Assembly (NCBI RefSeq): GCF_016909575.1
Contig: NZ_JAFBGA010000015.1
Coordinates: forward strand, 62,001-126,000
Source of the DNA: Streptomyces sp. HB132
Lineage (GTDB): Bacteria; Actinomycetota; Actinomycetes; Streptomycetales; Streptomycetaceae
Direction: 5' to 3'
Length of the DNA stretch: 64,000 bases
Part shown: positions 6,544 to 14,764 of the stretch, piece by piece
Layout of the letters: each line of letters opens with the position of its first letter
How positions within the stretch are numbered: the first letter of the stretch is position 1
Made by a program: the position numbers and the translations under genes
The notes under the pieces: generated by a model
What the model was told of the DNA's origin: nothing
Databases searched by the model: none
What the model saw: only the letters and a program-made list of their open reading frames with translations

Positions 6544-8835
6544 GTGGCCCCCTCCCTGCCCTACCTCGACCCCGCGCTCCCCGTCGCCGAGCGGGTCGGA
6601 GACCTCCTCGGCCGCATGACCCTGGCCGAGAAGACCGGTCAGATGCTCCAGTTGAACGCCAAGGACGGGGTACGGCACCTCATCGAGGACCTGCACGTGG
6701 GTTCGATCCTCCACGCGTCACCCGAGCGCGTCCTCGAAGCGGCCGCGCTCACCGAGCGGACCAGGCTGAGGATCCCTCTGCTGGTCGCGGAGGACTGCAT
6801 CCACGGCCACTCCTTCTGGGAGGGGGCCACGATCTATCCCACGCAGCTCGGCCTGGCCGCGACCTGGGACCCCGAACTCGTGGAACGCGTCGCCCGCGCC
6901 ACCGCCGTCGAGGTCGCCTCGACGGGCGTCCACTGGACGTTCTCGCCGGTGCTCTGCATCGCCCGCGACCTGCGCTGGGGCCGGGTCAGCGAGACCTTCG
7001 GGGAGGATCCGTTCCTGATCGGCGAGCTGGCCTCGGCGATGGTCCGCGGCTACCAGGGCGAGGGCCTGGGCGACCCGACGGCGGTCCTGGCGTGCGCCAA
7101 GCACTTCGCGGGCTACTCCGAGACCCAGGGCGGCCGGGACGCCAGCGAGGCCGACATCTCGCGGCGCAAGCTGCGCTCCTGGTTCCTGCCCCCGTTCGAG
7201 CGGGTCGCCCGCGAGGGCTGCCGTACGTTCATGCTGGGCTACCAGTCCATGGACGGGGTGCCGGTCACCGTCAACGACTGGCTGCTGAACGATGTGCTGC
7301 GCGGTGAGTGGGGCTACACCGGCACCCTGGTCACCGACTGGGACAACGTCGGCCGCATGGTGTGGGAGCAGAGGATCTACGCCGACCACACCCAGGCCGC
7401 CGCCGCGGCCGTGCGGGCGGGCAACGACATGGTGATGACCACCCCCCAGTTCTTCGAGGGGGCGCAGAGCGCCGTCGCCGACGGCACGCTGGACGAGGCG
7501 GAGATCGACGCGGCGGTACGTCGCGTCCTGACCCTGAAGTTCGAGCTCGGCCTCTTCGAGAACCCCCGTCACCCCGACGCCGCCCGGCAGGCCGCGGTCA
7601 TCGGCAGCGCCGGGCACACCGCGCTGAACCTGGAGGCCGCCCGCCGCTCGCTGGTCCTGCTCACCAACGACGGCACCCTGCCGCTGGGCGTCGGGCTCGT
7701 GCCGGGCCGGGACGGACGCGCCGTCGCCGGGACGGACCCGGCTCCGCGCACGGTCGCCGTCATCGGCCCCAACGCCGATGACGCGCAGACCCAGCTGGGC
7801 GACTGGGCGGGCTCCTCCGGCCAGGCCGACTGGCTGCCGGACGGTCACCCGCGCGCCATGATCCGTACCGTGCTCGACGGCTTCCGCGAGCACGTCCCGG
7901 ACGGCTGGGACGTCACGTACGCGCGAGGCGCCGAGATCCTCTCCGTGGGACCCGACCCGGAGGGCGCGTTCTTCCCGGACGGGCAGCCCCGCCCGGACGT
8001 GGTCGTGCCCGCCGAGCCCTCCGAGGCCATGGTCGCGGAGGCCGTCGCCGCCGCCGAGGCCGCCGATTACGTCGTCGCCGTGGTGGGCGACCGTATCGAG
8101 CTGGTGGGCGAGGGACGTTCGACCGCGACCCTGGAACTCGTGGGCGACCAGGTCGCGTTGCTCGACGCGCTCGCGGCGACCGGCAAGCCGCTCGTCGTCG
8201 TGGTCATCAGCTCGAAGCCGCTGGTGCTCCCGCCGTCGGCCCTCGGTGCGGCCGCGGTCCTGCACGCCTTCAACCCCGGCATGCAGGGTGGCAGGGCGGT
8301 GGCCGAGGTCCTGCTCGGCCTCGTCGAGCCGTCGGGCCGGCTGCCCGTGTCCTTCGCCCGGCACGCGGGTCAGCAGCCCACGTACTACAACCAGGTCCGC
8401 GGCCAGCACGGCTCCCGGTACGCCGACCTCACCCAGCGTCCGGCCTTCGTGTTCGGCGAGGGTCTGAGCTACACGACCGTCGCGTACTCCGGCCTGGAGG
8501 TGCTCACGGCGGATGTCGGGGAGAGCGACACGCTGAGGGCCCGTGTCACCGTGCACAACACCGGTCAGCGCCCGGCCGTCGAGACCGTGCAGGTGTACCT
8601 CAGCGACACCGTGACCTCCGTGACCTGGGCGGAGAAGGAGCTCAAGGCGTACCGCCAGGTGACGCTCGCCCCGGGCGAGGTCCGCGAGGTGCTGCTGGAG
8701 CTGCCGGTCTCGGAGTGCACCCTCGTCGACGCGGCGGGCCGCCGGGTCGTCGAGCCGGGCGCCTTCGAGCTGCTCGTCGGCCCTTCCTCGCGGGACGACG
8801 CCCTGCTGCGGGCGGGTTTCACCGTGAAGGGCTGA
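6544..8835 (+). CDS. Glycoside hydrolase family 3 beta-glucosidase
   Basis: This 763-residue GH3 enzyme releases terminal beta-linked sugars, probably glucose from cello-oligosaccharides. The N-terminal barrel carries the AKHFAGY motif (185-191) and the catalytic nucleophile D265 in LVTDWDNVG. The GH3 C-terminal domain follows (about 365-620), then a fibronectin III-like domain (about 660-755). There is no signal peptide, so it is likely cytosolic and acts on imported oligosaccharides. GTG follows AAAGGA at good spacing. It is transcribed away from a TetR regulator, and two hairpins end it against pruA. The sugar specificity is not certain from sequence alone. Confidence 0.92.
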   Translation: MAPSLPYLDPALPVAERVGDLLGRMTLAEKTGQMLQLNAKDGVRHLIEDLHVGSILHASPERVLEAAALTERTRLRIPLLVAEDCIHGHSFWEGATIYPTQLGLAATWDPELVERVARATAVEVASTGVHWTFSPVLCIARDLRWGRVSETFGEDPFLIGELASAMVRGYQGEGLGDPTAVLACAKHFAGYSETQGGRDASEADISRRKLRSWFLPPFERVAREGCRTFMLGYQSMDGVPVTVNDWLLNDVLRGEWGYTGTLVTDWDNVGRMVWEQRIYADHTQAAAAAVRAGNDMVMTTPQFFEGAQSAVADGTLDEAEIDAAVRRVLTLKFELGLFENPRHPDAARQAAVIGSAGHTALNLEAARRSLVLLTNDGTLPLGVGLVPGRDGRAVAGTDPAPRTVAVIGPNADDAQTQLGDWAGSSGQADWLPDGHPRAMIRTVLDGFREHVPDGWDVTYARGAEILSVGPDPEGAFFPDGQPRPDVVVPAEPSEAMVAEAVAAAEAADYVVAVVGDRIELVGEGRSTATLELVGDQVALLDALAATGKPLVVVVISSKPLVLPPSALGAAAVLHAFNPGMQGGRAVAEVLLGLVEPSGRLPVSFARHAGQQPTYYNQVRGQHGSRYADLTQRPAFVFGEGLSYTTVAYSGLEVLTADVGESDTLRARVTVHNTGQRPAVETVQVYLSDTVTSVTWAEKELKAYRQVTLAPGEVREVLLELPVSECTLVDAAGRRVVEPGAFELLVGPSSRDDALLRAGFTVKG

Positions 8836-8859
8836 GGCGGGGCGCCGGGGTGATGGAAA

Positions 8860-8931
8860 CCGCCTCCCGGCCGGCGGGGGGAGCCGGTCGGGAGGCGGAG
8901 TGCGGGGCGGGGCGCCCGGTGCGGGCGCCCC
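8860..8931. terminator. Paired hairpins between convergent GH3 gene and pruA
   Basis: Two perfect stems stand in tandem: a 10-bp stem (8860-8869 with 8889-8898) and a 9-bp stem (8909-8917 with 8923-8931). They fill the 102-bp convergent gap and probably end transcription from both sides. Confidence 0.75.
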
Positions 8932-8937
8932 GGGGTG

Positions 8938-10569
8938 TCAGCCCTGGTGGGGGTAGGTGTACTCGGTCGGCGCGACCAGCGTCTCCTTGATGGCGCGGGT
9001 CAGCGTCCAGCGCTGCAGGTTCTGCGGGGCGCCCGCCTTGTCGTTGGTGCCCGAGCCGCGGCCGCCGCCGAAGGGCTGCTGGCCGACGACGGCACCGGTC
9101 GACTTGTCGTTGATGTAGAAGTTGCCCGCGGCGTAGCGGAGCTTGTCCATCGTGTACGCGGCGGCCGCACGGTCGTTGGAGATGACCGCGCCGGTCAGCG
9201 CGTAGTCGGACACCGACTCCATCTGCTCCAGCATGGCGTCGTACTTCTCGTCCTCGTAGACGTGGACGGCGAGGATCGGGCCGAAGTACTCGGTGGTGAA
9301 GACCTCGTTGGCCGGGTCGTCGCACACGATGACGGTCGGGCGGACGAAGTAGCCGACGGAGTCGTCGTACGTGCCACCGGCGACGATCGTGCAGGTCGGG
9401 TCGGCGGCGGCGCGGTCGATCGCGGCCTTGTTCTTCGCGAAGGAACGCGCGTCGATGACGGCGCCCATGAAGTGCGACAGGTCGGTGACGTCACCCATGG
9501 TGATGCCGTCGACCTCGGCCGCGAACTCCTCCTTGAATCCGGAGTTCCAGATGGAGGCCGGGACGTAGGCGCGGGAGGACGCGGAGCACTTCTGGCCCTG
9601 GTACTCGAAGGAGCCGCGGGTCAGTGCGGTCTTCAGGACGGCGCGGTCGGCGCTCGGGTGTGCGACGACGAAGTCCTTGCCGCCGGTCTCGCCGACGAGC
9701 CGCGGGTAGGTGCGGTAGTTGGCGATGTTGTTGCCGACCGTCTTCCACAGGTGCTGGAAGGTGGGGGTCGAGCCGGTGAAGTGGACACCGGCCAGGTCGC
9801 GGTGGTTCAGCGCGACCTCGGAGACGGCGATGCCGTCACCGGTGACCAGGTTGATGACGCCCTTGGGCAGCCCGGCCTCCTCCAGGAGCTGCATCAGCAG
9901 CACGGCGGCGTGGGTCTGCGTCGGGGACGGCTTCCACACCACGACGTTGCCCATGAGGGCGGGCGCGGTGGGCAGGTTGGCAGCGATGGCGGAGAAGTTG
10001 AACGGCGTGATCGCGTAGACGAAGCCCTCGAGCGGGCGGTGGTCCATGCGGTTCCAGACGCCCGGGGAGTTCGCCGGGGGCTGCTCGGCGAGGATCTGGC
10101 GCGCGTAGTGCACGTTGAAGCGCCAGAAGTCGACGAGCTCGCAGGGACAGTCGATCTCGGCCTGCTGCGCGGTCTTGCCCTGGCCGAGCATCGTGGAGGC
10201 GGCCAGCGTCTCGCGCCAGGGGCCCGACAGCAGCTCGGCGGCGCGCAGGATGATCGCCGCGCGGTCGTCGAAGGACATGGCGCGCCAGGCCGGAGCGGCG
10301 GCGAGGGCCGCGTCGACGGCGTCCTGGGCGTCCTGCTCGGTGGCACCGGCGAAGGTGCCGATGACGGCCTTGTGGTTGTGCGGCTGTACGACGTCGACGC
10401 GCTCGCCGCCGCCCATGCGCTTCTCGCCGCCGATGGTCATCGGCAGGTCGATGGGGTTCTGGCTGAGCTCCTTGAGCTTCGCCTCCAGGCGGGCTCGCTC
10501 GGCGGTGCCGGGGGCGTAGGAGTGGACCGGCTCGTTGACCGGCGCGGGGACCTGGGTGACGGCGTCCAT
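8938..10569 (-). CDS. pruA: L-glutamate gamma-semialdehyde dehydrogenase (1-pyrroline-5-carboxylate dehydrogenase)
   Basis: This 543-residue aldehyde dehydrogenase oxidises glutamate semialdehyde to glutamate with NAD, the second step of proline catabolism. The general base E294 is in LVGETGGKDF and the catalytic cysteine C328 is in YQGQKCSASS. YAITPFNFSAIAANLP around 185-200 is characteristic of the P5C dehydrogenase branch. ATG follows AAGGAG. The proline dehydrogenase gene is 93 bp upstream on the same strand, so the two steps are separate proteins rather than a fused PutA. They are probably co-transcribed and controlled by the divergent PucR-type regulator. Confidence 0.95.
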   Translation of the reverse strand: MDAVTQVPAPVNEPVHSYAPGTAERARLEAKLKELSQNPIDLPMTIGGEKRMGGGERVDVVQPHNHKAVIGTFAGATEQDAQDAVDAALAAAPAWRAMSFDDRAAIILRAAELLSGPWRETLAASTMLGQGKTAQQAEIDCPCELVDFWRFNVHYARQILAEQPPANSPGVWNRMDHRPLEGFVYAITPFNFSAIAANLPTAPALMGNVVVWKPSPTQTHAAVLLMQLLEEAGLPKGVINLVTGDGIAVSEVALNHRDLAGVHFTGSTPTFQHLWKTVGNNIANYRTYPRLVGETGGKDFVVAHPSADRAVLKTALTRGSFEYQGQKCSASSRAYVPASIWNSGFKEEFAAEVDGITMGDVTDLSHFMGAVIDARSFAKNKAAIDRAAADPTCTIVAGGTYDDSVGYFVRPTVIVCDDPANEVFTTEYFGPILAVHVYEDEKYDAMLEQMESVSDYALTGAVISNDRAAAAYTMDKLRYAAGNFYINDKSTGAVVGQQPFGGGRGSGTNDKAGAPQNLQRWTLTRAIKETLVAPTEYTYPHQG

Positions 10570-10662
10570 GAGTGCCTTGTCTCCTTGGTTGAGGTGGGTG
10601 GTCGGCCGGGCGGGTCCGCCCTGGTTCGGTCCTGGGCCGGGCTTGTGGCCCAGCCCTGCGGT

Positions 10663-11589
10663 TCAGCCCTTGGTGAGAACGGAGCGGCCGAAGAACAGCA
10701 GGTTGGCCGGCTTCTCAGCGAGGCGGCGCATGAAGTATCCGTACCAGTCGGTGCCGTACGCCGTGTAGACGCGCATCCGGTGGCCCTCGGCCGCGAGCCG
10801 GATGTGCTCCTCGCTGCGGATGCCGTACAGCATCTGGAACTCGTACTCATCCAGTTTGCGCCCGGCCTGGCGTGCGAGCTCCTGGCCGATGGCGATGAGA
10901 CGGGGATCGTGCGAGCCGATCATGGGGTAGCCGTCGCCCTGCATCAGCGTCTTCAGGATGCGGACGTACGCCTTGTCGATCTCCGGCTTGTTCTGGTACG
11001 CGACGGAGGCGGGCTCCTTGTAGGCGCCCTTCACCAGCCGGACCCGGCTGCCCGCGGCGGCGAGGCGGCGGGCGTCGGCCTCCGTGCGGAACAGATAGGA
11101 CTGGATCACGCAGCCGGTCTGCGGGAAGTCCTTCCGCAGCTCCTCGTGGATGGCGAACATCGAGTCGAGGGTGGTGTGGTCCTCGGCGTCCAGCGTGACC
11201 GTGGTGCCGATCGCGGCGGCGGCCTCGACGACGGGGCGGACGTTGGCGAGGGCCAGCTCGTGGCCGTTCTCGAGCGCCTGGCCGAACATCGACAGCTTGA
11301 CGGACATCTCGGCCCGGGCCCCGAGCCCGAGCTCCTTGAGGCGGCCGACCAGTTCCAGGTAGGCGTCACGCGCGGCGGCGGCCTGCTCAGGGGTGGTGAT
11401 GTCCTCACCCACGACGTCCAGGGTGACCTCGAGGCCCTTGGCGGCCGAGTCCTGGATGACGGGGACGACGTCGTCGACGCCTTCACCGGCGATGAACCGG
11501 TCGACGACCTGCTTGGTGCCCGGCGCTGCCGAGATGAAACGACGCATCTTGTCGCTGCGTGACGCGGCGAGAATCACGGGACCCAGCAC
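10663..11589 (-). CDS. Proline dehydrogenase
   Basis: The GTG start at 11589 has GGAGGTG five bases upstream and gives 308 residues. Longer in-frame starts reach into the promoter region. The protein is the FAD-dependent PRODH barrel that oxidises proline to 1-pyrroline-5-carboxylate. Recognisable motifs are the SVKLSMFG strand, VTLDAEDHTTLDS, the GCVIQSYLFRT segment, and the C-terminal YTAYGTDWYGYFMRRLAEKPAN region that holds the conserved YFxRR arginines. It is encoded just upstream of pruA as the first enzyme of the pathway. The divergent regulator gene starts 177 bp away, with two perfect palindromes between. Confidence 0.93.
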   Translation of the reverse strand: MLGPVILAASRSDKMRRFISAAPGTKQVVDRFIAGEGVDDVVPVIQDSAAKGLEVTLDVVGEDITTPEQAAAARDAYLELVGRLKELGLGARAEMSVKLSMFGQALENGHELALANVRPVVEAAAAIGTTVTLDAEDHTTLDSMFAIHEELRKDFPQTGCVIQSYLFRTEADARRLAAAGSRVRLVKGAYKEPASVAYQNKPEIDKAYVRILKTLMQGDGYPMIGSHDPRLIAIGQELARQAGRKLDEYEFQMLYGIRSEEHIRLAAEGHRMRVYTAYGTDWYGYFMRRLAEKPANLLFFGRSVLTKG

Positions 11590-11699
11590 GGGGCACCTCC
11601 ACGGAGTACGGACGGGCCTGACCGGTACGCGAGTGAACGGACCGGGACGGCACGGAGAACCACTGTGAAATCTAGGGATCCCCCCGATCACGTGCCATC

Positions 11700-11744
11700 G
11701 ACAGCTGTCACGCATCCGTGTACTGGATCTCAGACATATGTCTG
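11700..11744. promoter_or_regulatory. Two perfect palindromes in the proline-catabolism divergent promoter
   Basis: GACAGCTGTC (11700-11709) and the 14-bp CAGACATATGTCTG (11731-11744) lie between the proline dehydrogenase and the PucR-type regulator genes. The second ends 21 bp before the regulator's GTG. A perfect 14-bp palindrome in such a gap is a good operator candidate for the regulator, both for autoregulation and for control of the catabolic genes. Binding is inferred. Confidence 0.5.
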
Positions 11745-11765
11745 AAGAGGTGCGAGAATGGGCGG

Positions 11766-12905
11766 GTGAAGGGCGATTACCAGGAGCTGGTCGACGAGAT
11801 CTCCGCGCTGCTCAACGCCCCCGCGACCCTGGAGAACCGCGATTTCGGCCTGGTCGCCTTCGGGGCCCACGACAGCGACGACGACACGGCCATGGACCCC
11901 GTCCGTACGCGCTCGATCCTCACCCGGCGCTCCACCCCCGCGGTCCGCGCCTGGTTCGAGGGCTTCGGCATCACCCGCGCGACGGGCCCGGTCCGCATCC
12001 CGGCGGCCCCGGAGGCCGGAGTGTTCCGGGACCGCGTCTGCCTTCCGGTACGCCATCGGGGTGTCGTCCTGGGCTATGTCTGGCTGCTGGACGCGCACCC
12101 CGCGCCGACCGACGGGCAGCTGGCGTCGGCGATGGACGTGGCGGCCCGGATCGGTGCCCTGCTCGCCGACGAGGAGCGGGTCGGCGCGGACCTGTCACGG
12201 GAATTCGGGGCGGTGCTCGTCGCCGGGCGGGGCTGGCAGTACGACATGGCGGTGGCCGCGCTGCGCGAGGTCCTCGGCGCCGAAGCGGACGGACTGCACA
12301 CGGTGGTGTGCGTGACCCCCTGGGCGGGCGAGACCCCGTCCGTGCGTACGGTGCCGTCGGCCGCCGTCCTCGCCGCGGTGACCGGTGCGGAGTCCCCGTC
12401 CCTCGCCGCTCTGGTCAGGCTCCGCTCCCCCGAGGCACTCGACCCGGCGACGACGGCCGCGGAGCGGCTGCGCGCCGTGGCGGGGCCTGACGCGACCGGC
12501 GGCGTCGCCGCCGCACGCCGGGGTCTGGCGGAGCTGGCGGAGTCCTGGCAGGAGGCCCTTTCCGCCGCCCGCGCGGCCCAGGCGGAATCGCGCTTCGGCC
12601 CGGTCGCCGACTGGTCGGCCATCGGCCCGTACCGGCTCCTGGCCGCGCTGCCCCGCACCTCGTACGCCGCCCCGGACCATGCGGTCCGCCCCCTGCTGGC
12701 CCCGCTCCACGCCGAACTGGCCCGCACCGCCGAGGTGTTCCTCGACCGCGCGGGCCAGGCGAGCCGGACGGCCACCGAGCTGGGCATCCACCGCCAGACG
12801 CTGTACTACCGGCTCGCCCGGATCCAGCAGCTCACCGGTCTCGACCTGAACGACGGCGAGGACCGGCTGCTGCTGCACATGGCGTTGAAGGCGGCACGGC
12901 TGTGA
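11766..12905 (+). CDS. PucR-family transcriptional regulator of proline catabolism
   Basis: Starting at GTG 11766 this gives 379 residues. The C-terminal part (about 320-379) is a PucR-type helix-turn-helix with the hallmark TATELGIHRQTLYYRLARIQ, followed by a stretch matching the end of the HTH_30 family. The N-terminal two thirds resemble a GAF-like sensor followed by a linker, with no membrane segment. The nearest purine-rich motif (GAAGAGG) is 15 bases upstream, so the start is less certain, but the upstream codons overlap the palindrome. The divergent placement with proline dehydrogenase and pruA suggests it senses proline or P5C and activates them. The ligand is inferred. Confidence 0.85.
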   Translation: MKGDYQELVDEISALLNAPATLENRDFGLVAFGAHDSDDDTAMDPVRTRSILTRRSTPAVRAWFEGFGITRATGPVRIPAAPEAGVFRDRVCLPVRHRGVVLGYVWLLDAHPAPTDGQLASAMDVAARIGALLADEERVGADLSREFGAVLVAGRGWQYDMAVAALREVLGAEADGLHTVVCVTPWAGETPSVRTVPSAAVLAAVTGAESPSLAALVRLRSPEALDPATTAAERLRAVAGPDATGGVAAARRGLAELAESWQEALSAARAAQAESRFGPVADWSAIGPYRLLAALPRTSYAAPDHAVRPLLAPLHAELARTAEVFLDRAGQASRTATELGIHRQTLYYRLARIQQLTGLDLNDGEDRLLLHMALKAARL

Positions 12906-13100
12906 GCCGCCGGGGTCTCGCGGCCTCGTGAGCCCGTCCGCATGATCATCGGCACTGTCGAGCGGTTCCACGCGGTCATGAGCATCGGCAACGTCCAGTG
13001 GCTGTCGGCGGCCGTGTGCCGGCGGTGTCCGGCTCGGGTGGTGCGCCTACCGCCGCCCGGCCGGAACTGACTCCGCCTTCGCGGTGCACGGCAGGTGGGA

Positions 13101-14006
13101 TCAGAGGATGACCACGATCTTTCCCCGCACGTGTCCGCGCTCGGAGTGGGCGTGCGCCTGCGCGATCTCCTGCAGGGAGTAGGTCTGTTCGATGCGCGGC
13201 ACGTAGCGTCCCTGCTCGCCGAGAGCGCCCGCTTCGGCGAGGAGCGTGGAATCGTTGACCGCGTTGGCCACCCGGACGCCCAGACGCGGTGCGTTCACAT
13301 GGTCGGCGACCGTCACCACGCGGTCCGGGCCGCCGGCGATCTCGACGAGATCGGCCAGGGAGCCGGAGGCGGCGGCGTCGAGAACGAGGTCGACCCCGTT
13401 CGGGGCCAGGCCGGCGAGACGTACTTCGAGGCCCGCGCCGTAGGCGACGGGAAGGGCGCCCAGGGACCTGAGATACGCGTGGTTACGCTCACTGGCCGTC
13501 CCGATCACGGTGGCCCCCAGAGCGCGGGCGATCTCGACCGCCGCGCCGCCGACCCCTCCGGCAGCCCCCTCGATCAGCAGGGTGCGGCCCTCGAGCCGAC
13601 CGAGCGCCTTGAGTCCGCCCAGTGCCGTCACGGACGCCAGGCCTGCTGCGGCGGCCTCCGCGTCGCTCCAGTTGGCGGGGGCGGGAGCCCAGGCCGAGAG
13701 CACCGCCAGTTCGGCCGTCGCGCCCGTCACCCCGCCCAAACCGAAGACGCGGTCCCCGATGTCCACCGAGGTGACCCCCTCGCCGATCCTGTCCACCAGA
13801 CCTACGACGTCGCGTCCCGGGATCGCCGGCAGATCGACCGGGAGGAAGTCGCGCACGGATCCGTTGCGCACCTTCCAGTCGACGGGATTGACGCCGGCCG
13901 CCGCGACACGGACGCGGATCTCTCCGGGCCCCGGCAACGGGTCCGGGGCCTGCTCGACGACGAGGGTGTCCGTACCGCCGTACTCGTGGTAACGGGCTGC
14001 GCGCAT
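13101..14006 (-). CDS. NADP-dependent oxidoreductase, quinone oxidoreductase-like MDR family
   Basis: This 301-residue medium-chain reductase has a GroES-like N-terminal domain (residues 1-110, with AAGVNPVDWKVRNG and the IPGRDVVGLVDRIGEGV segment) and a Rossmann domain. The dinucleotide motif EGAAGGVGGAAVEIARALGA is near 145-165. There are no zinc-ligand cysteines, so it belongs to the zinc-free quinone oxidoreductase branch, which reduces quinones or enones with NADPH. It is divergent from a MerR regulator gene with a promoter of the MerR-activated type between, suggesting induction by oxidative, electrophilic or metal stress. The substrate cannot be told from sequence. Confidence 0.87.
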   Translation of the reverse strand: MRAARYHEYGGTDTLVVEQAPDPLPGPGEIRVRVAAAGVNPVDWKVRNGSVRDFLPVDLPAIPGRDVVGLVDRIGEGVTSVDIGDRVFGLGGVTGATAELAVLSAWAPAPANWSDAEAAAAGLASVTALGGLKALGRLEGRTLLIEGAAGGVGGAAVEIARALGATVIGTASERNHAYLRSLGALPVAYGAGLEVRLAGLAPNGVDLVLDAAASGSLADLVEIAGGPDRVVTVADHVNAPRLGVRVANAVNDSTLLAEAGALGEQGRYVPRIEQTYSLQEIAQAHAHSERGHVRGKIVVIL

Positions 14007-14056
14007 GATGACCTGCCTTGCTTGTCCGGACCGCTCGGTGTGACGTGACGTCGCCT

Positions 14057-14088
14057 ACGCTAAAACCTGACGTCGGCGTGAGGTGCAA
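14057..14088 (-). promoter_or_regulatory. MerR-type promoter with 20-bp spacer and dyad
   Basis: On the minus strand TTGCAC (14083-14088) and TAGCGT (14057-14062) are separated by 20 bp. The spacer carries the near-perfect dyad ACCTGACG-TCGG-CGTGAGGT (14065-14084). MerR regulators act on such over-long spacers by twisting the DNA. It would drive the oxidoreductase gene. A possible second use is autoregulation of the merR gene. Confidence 0.6.
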
Positions 14089-14120
14089 GTCGAGGCGTCA
14101 GCCGGGAGAGGGGAATACGC

Positions 14121-14555
14121 GTGCGGATCGGAGAGGTGGCCCGCCAGGCCGGGGTGAGCGTGAGAGCTCTGCGCTACTACGAGGAGCAGGACCTGCTGCG
14201 GTCCGAACGCAGCTCCGGCGGGCAGCGTCAGTATCCGGACTCCGCTGTCGACCGGGTGCAGCTCATCCAGCAGCTGTTCGCCGCCGGGCTGCCGAGCAGA
14301 TCGGTGCGGGAGGTGCTGCGCAGCGTGTACGCCGGCTCGGTGGCGCCGGACCTGCTGGATCGGCTGGAGAGCGAGCGTGCGCGGATCAGCGGACGGATCA
14401 CCGCCCTCCTCGCCGCGCGTGAACGGCTCGACGGGGTGATCGCCACCACGCGCAACCCGCCACCCGAGTGCGCCCACGGCCGGGCGTCCGACGGCCCGGC
14501 TCGCGGCGCCGCACCGAGCCGCCGCCCGTCCGCACTCGGAGCGACGGACAGGTGA
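14121..14555 (+). CDS. MerR family transcriptional regulator
   Basis: This 144-residue protein begins with a classic MerR winged helix (RIGEVARQAGVSVRALRYYE, residues 2-21) and continues with EEQDLLRSERSSGGQRQYP. The dimer coiled-coil is at about 75-120 (LLDRLESERARISGRITALL). There is no cysteine cluster like that of MerR, ZntR or SoxR. The tail has a single Cys, so a metal or Fe-S sensor is unlikely. GTG follows GAGAGGGG. It is divergent from the quinone oxidoreductase-like gene and probably activates it through the long-spacer promoter. The inducer is unknown. Confidence 0.88.
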   Translation: MRIGEVARQAGVSVRALRYYEEQDLLRSERSSGGQRQYPDSAVDRVQLIQQLFAAGLPSRSVREVLRSVYAGSVAPDLLDRLESERARISGRITALLAARERLDGVIATTRNPPPECAHGRASDGPARGAAPSRRPSALGATDR

Positions 14556-14701
14556 GAGCCGCTCGTGCACTCCGCTCCTGAGCGGCTGCCGAAGGCGATG
14601 CCCATGGGCCACGGAAAGCCTGATCGCGACAGAAACCACTGCTGACGACATCACTGTCCCGGGCTCCCCGCAGTCGCGCCCCTGGGCCCCGCACATGCGA
14701 A

Positions 14702-14751
14702 ACGGCCGCGCCCTGCCGACGGATCAGGATCCGTCGGCCGGGCGCGGCCGT
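14702..14751 (-). terminator. Strong two-part terminator hairpin downstream of serA
   Basis: An outer perfect 12-bp stem (14702-14713 with 14740-14751) encloses an inner perfect 9-bp stem (14716-14724 with 14729-14737), starting 13 bp after the serA stop. It also faces the end of the merR transcript. Confidence 0.8.
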
Positions 14752-14764
14752 GGTACGCCGTGGA

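Noticed and set aside
8935..11562. Plus-strand frame of more than 870 codons opposite pruA and proline dehydrogenase
   Set aside because: It is rich in Gly, Val, Arg and Asp like an antisense shadow. Both minus-strand genes have clear catalytic motifs.
12942..13070. A 42-codon plus-strand frame in the gap after the PucR-type gene
   Set aside because: No ribosome site, no recognisable motif and no support from context. It may be chance.
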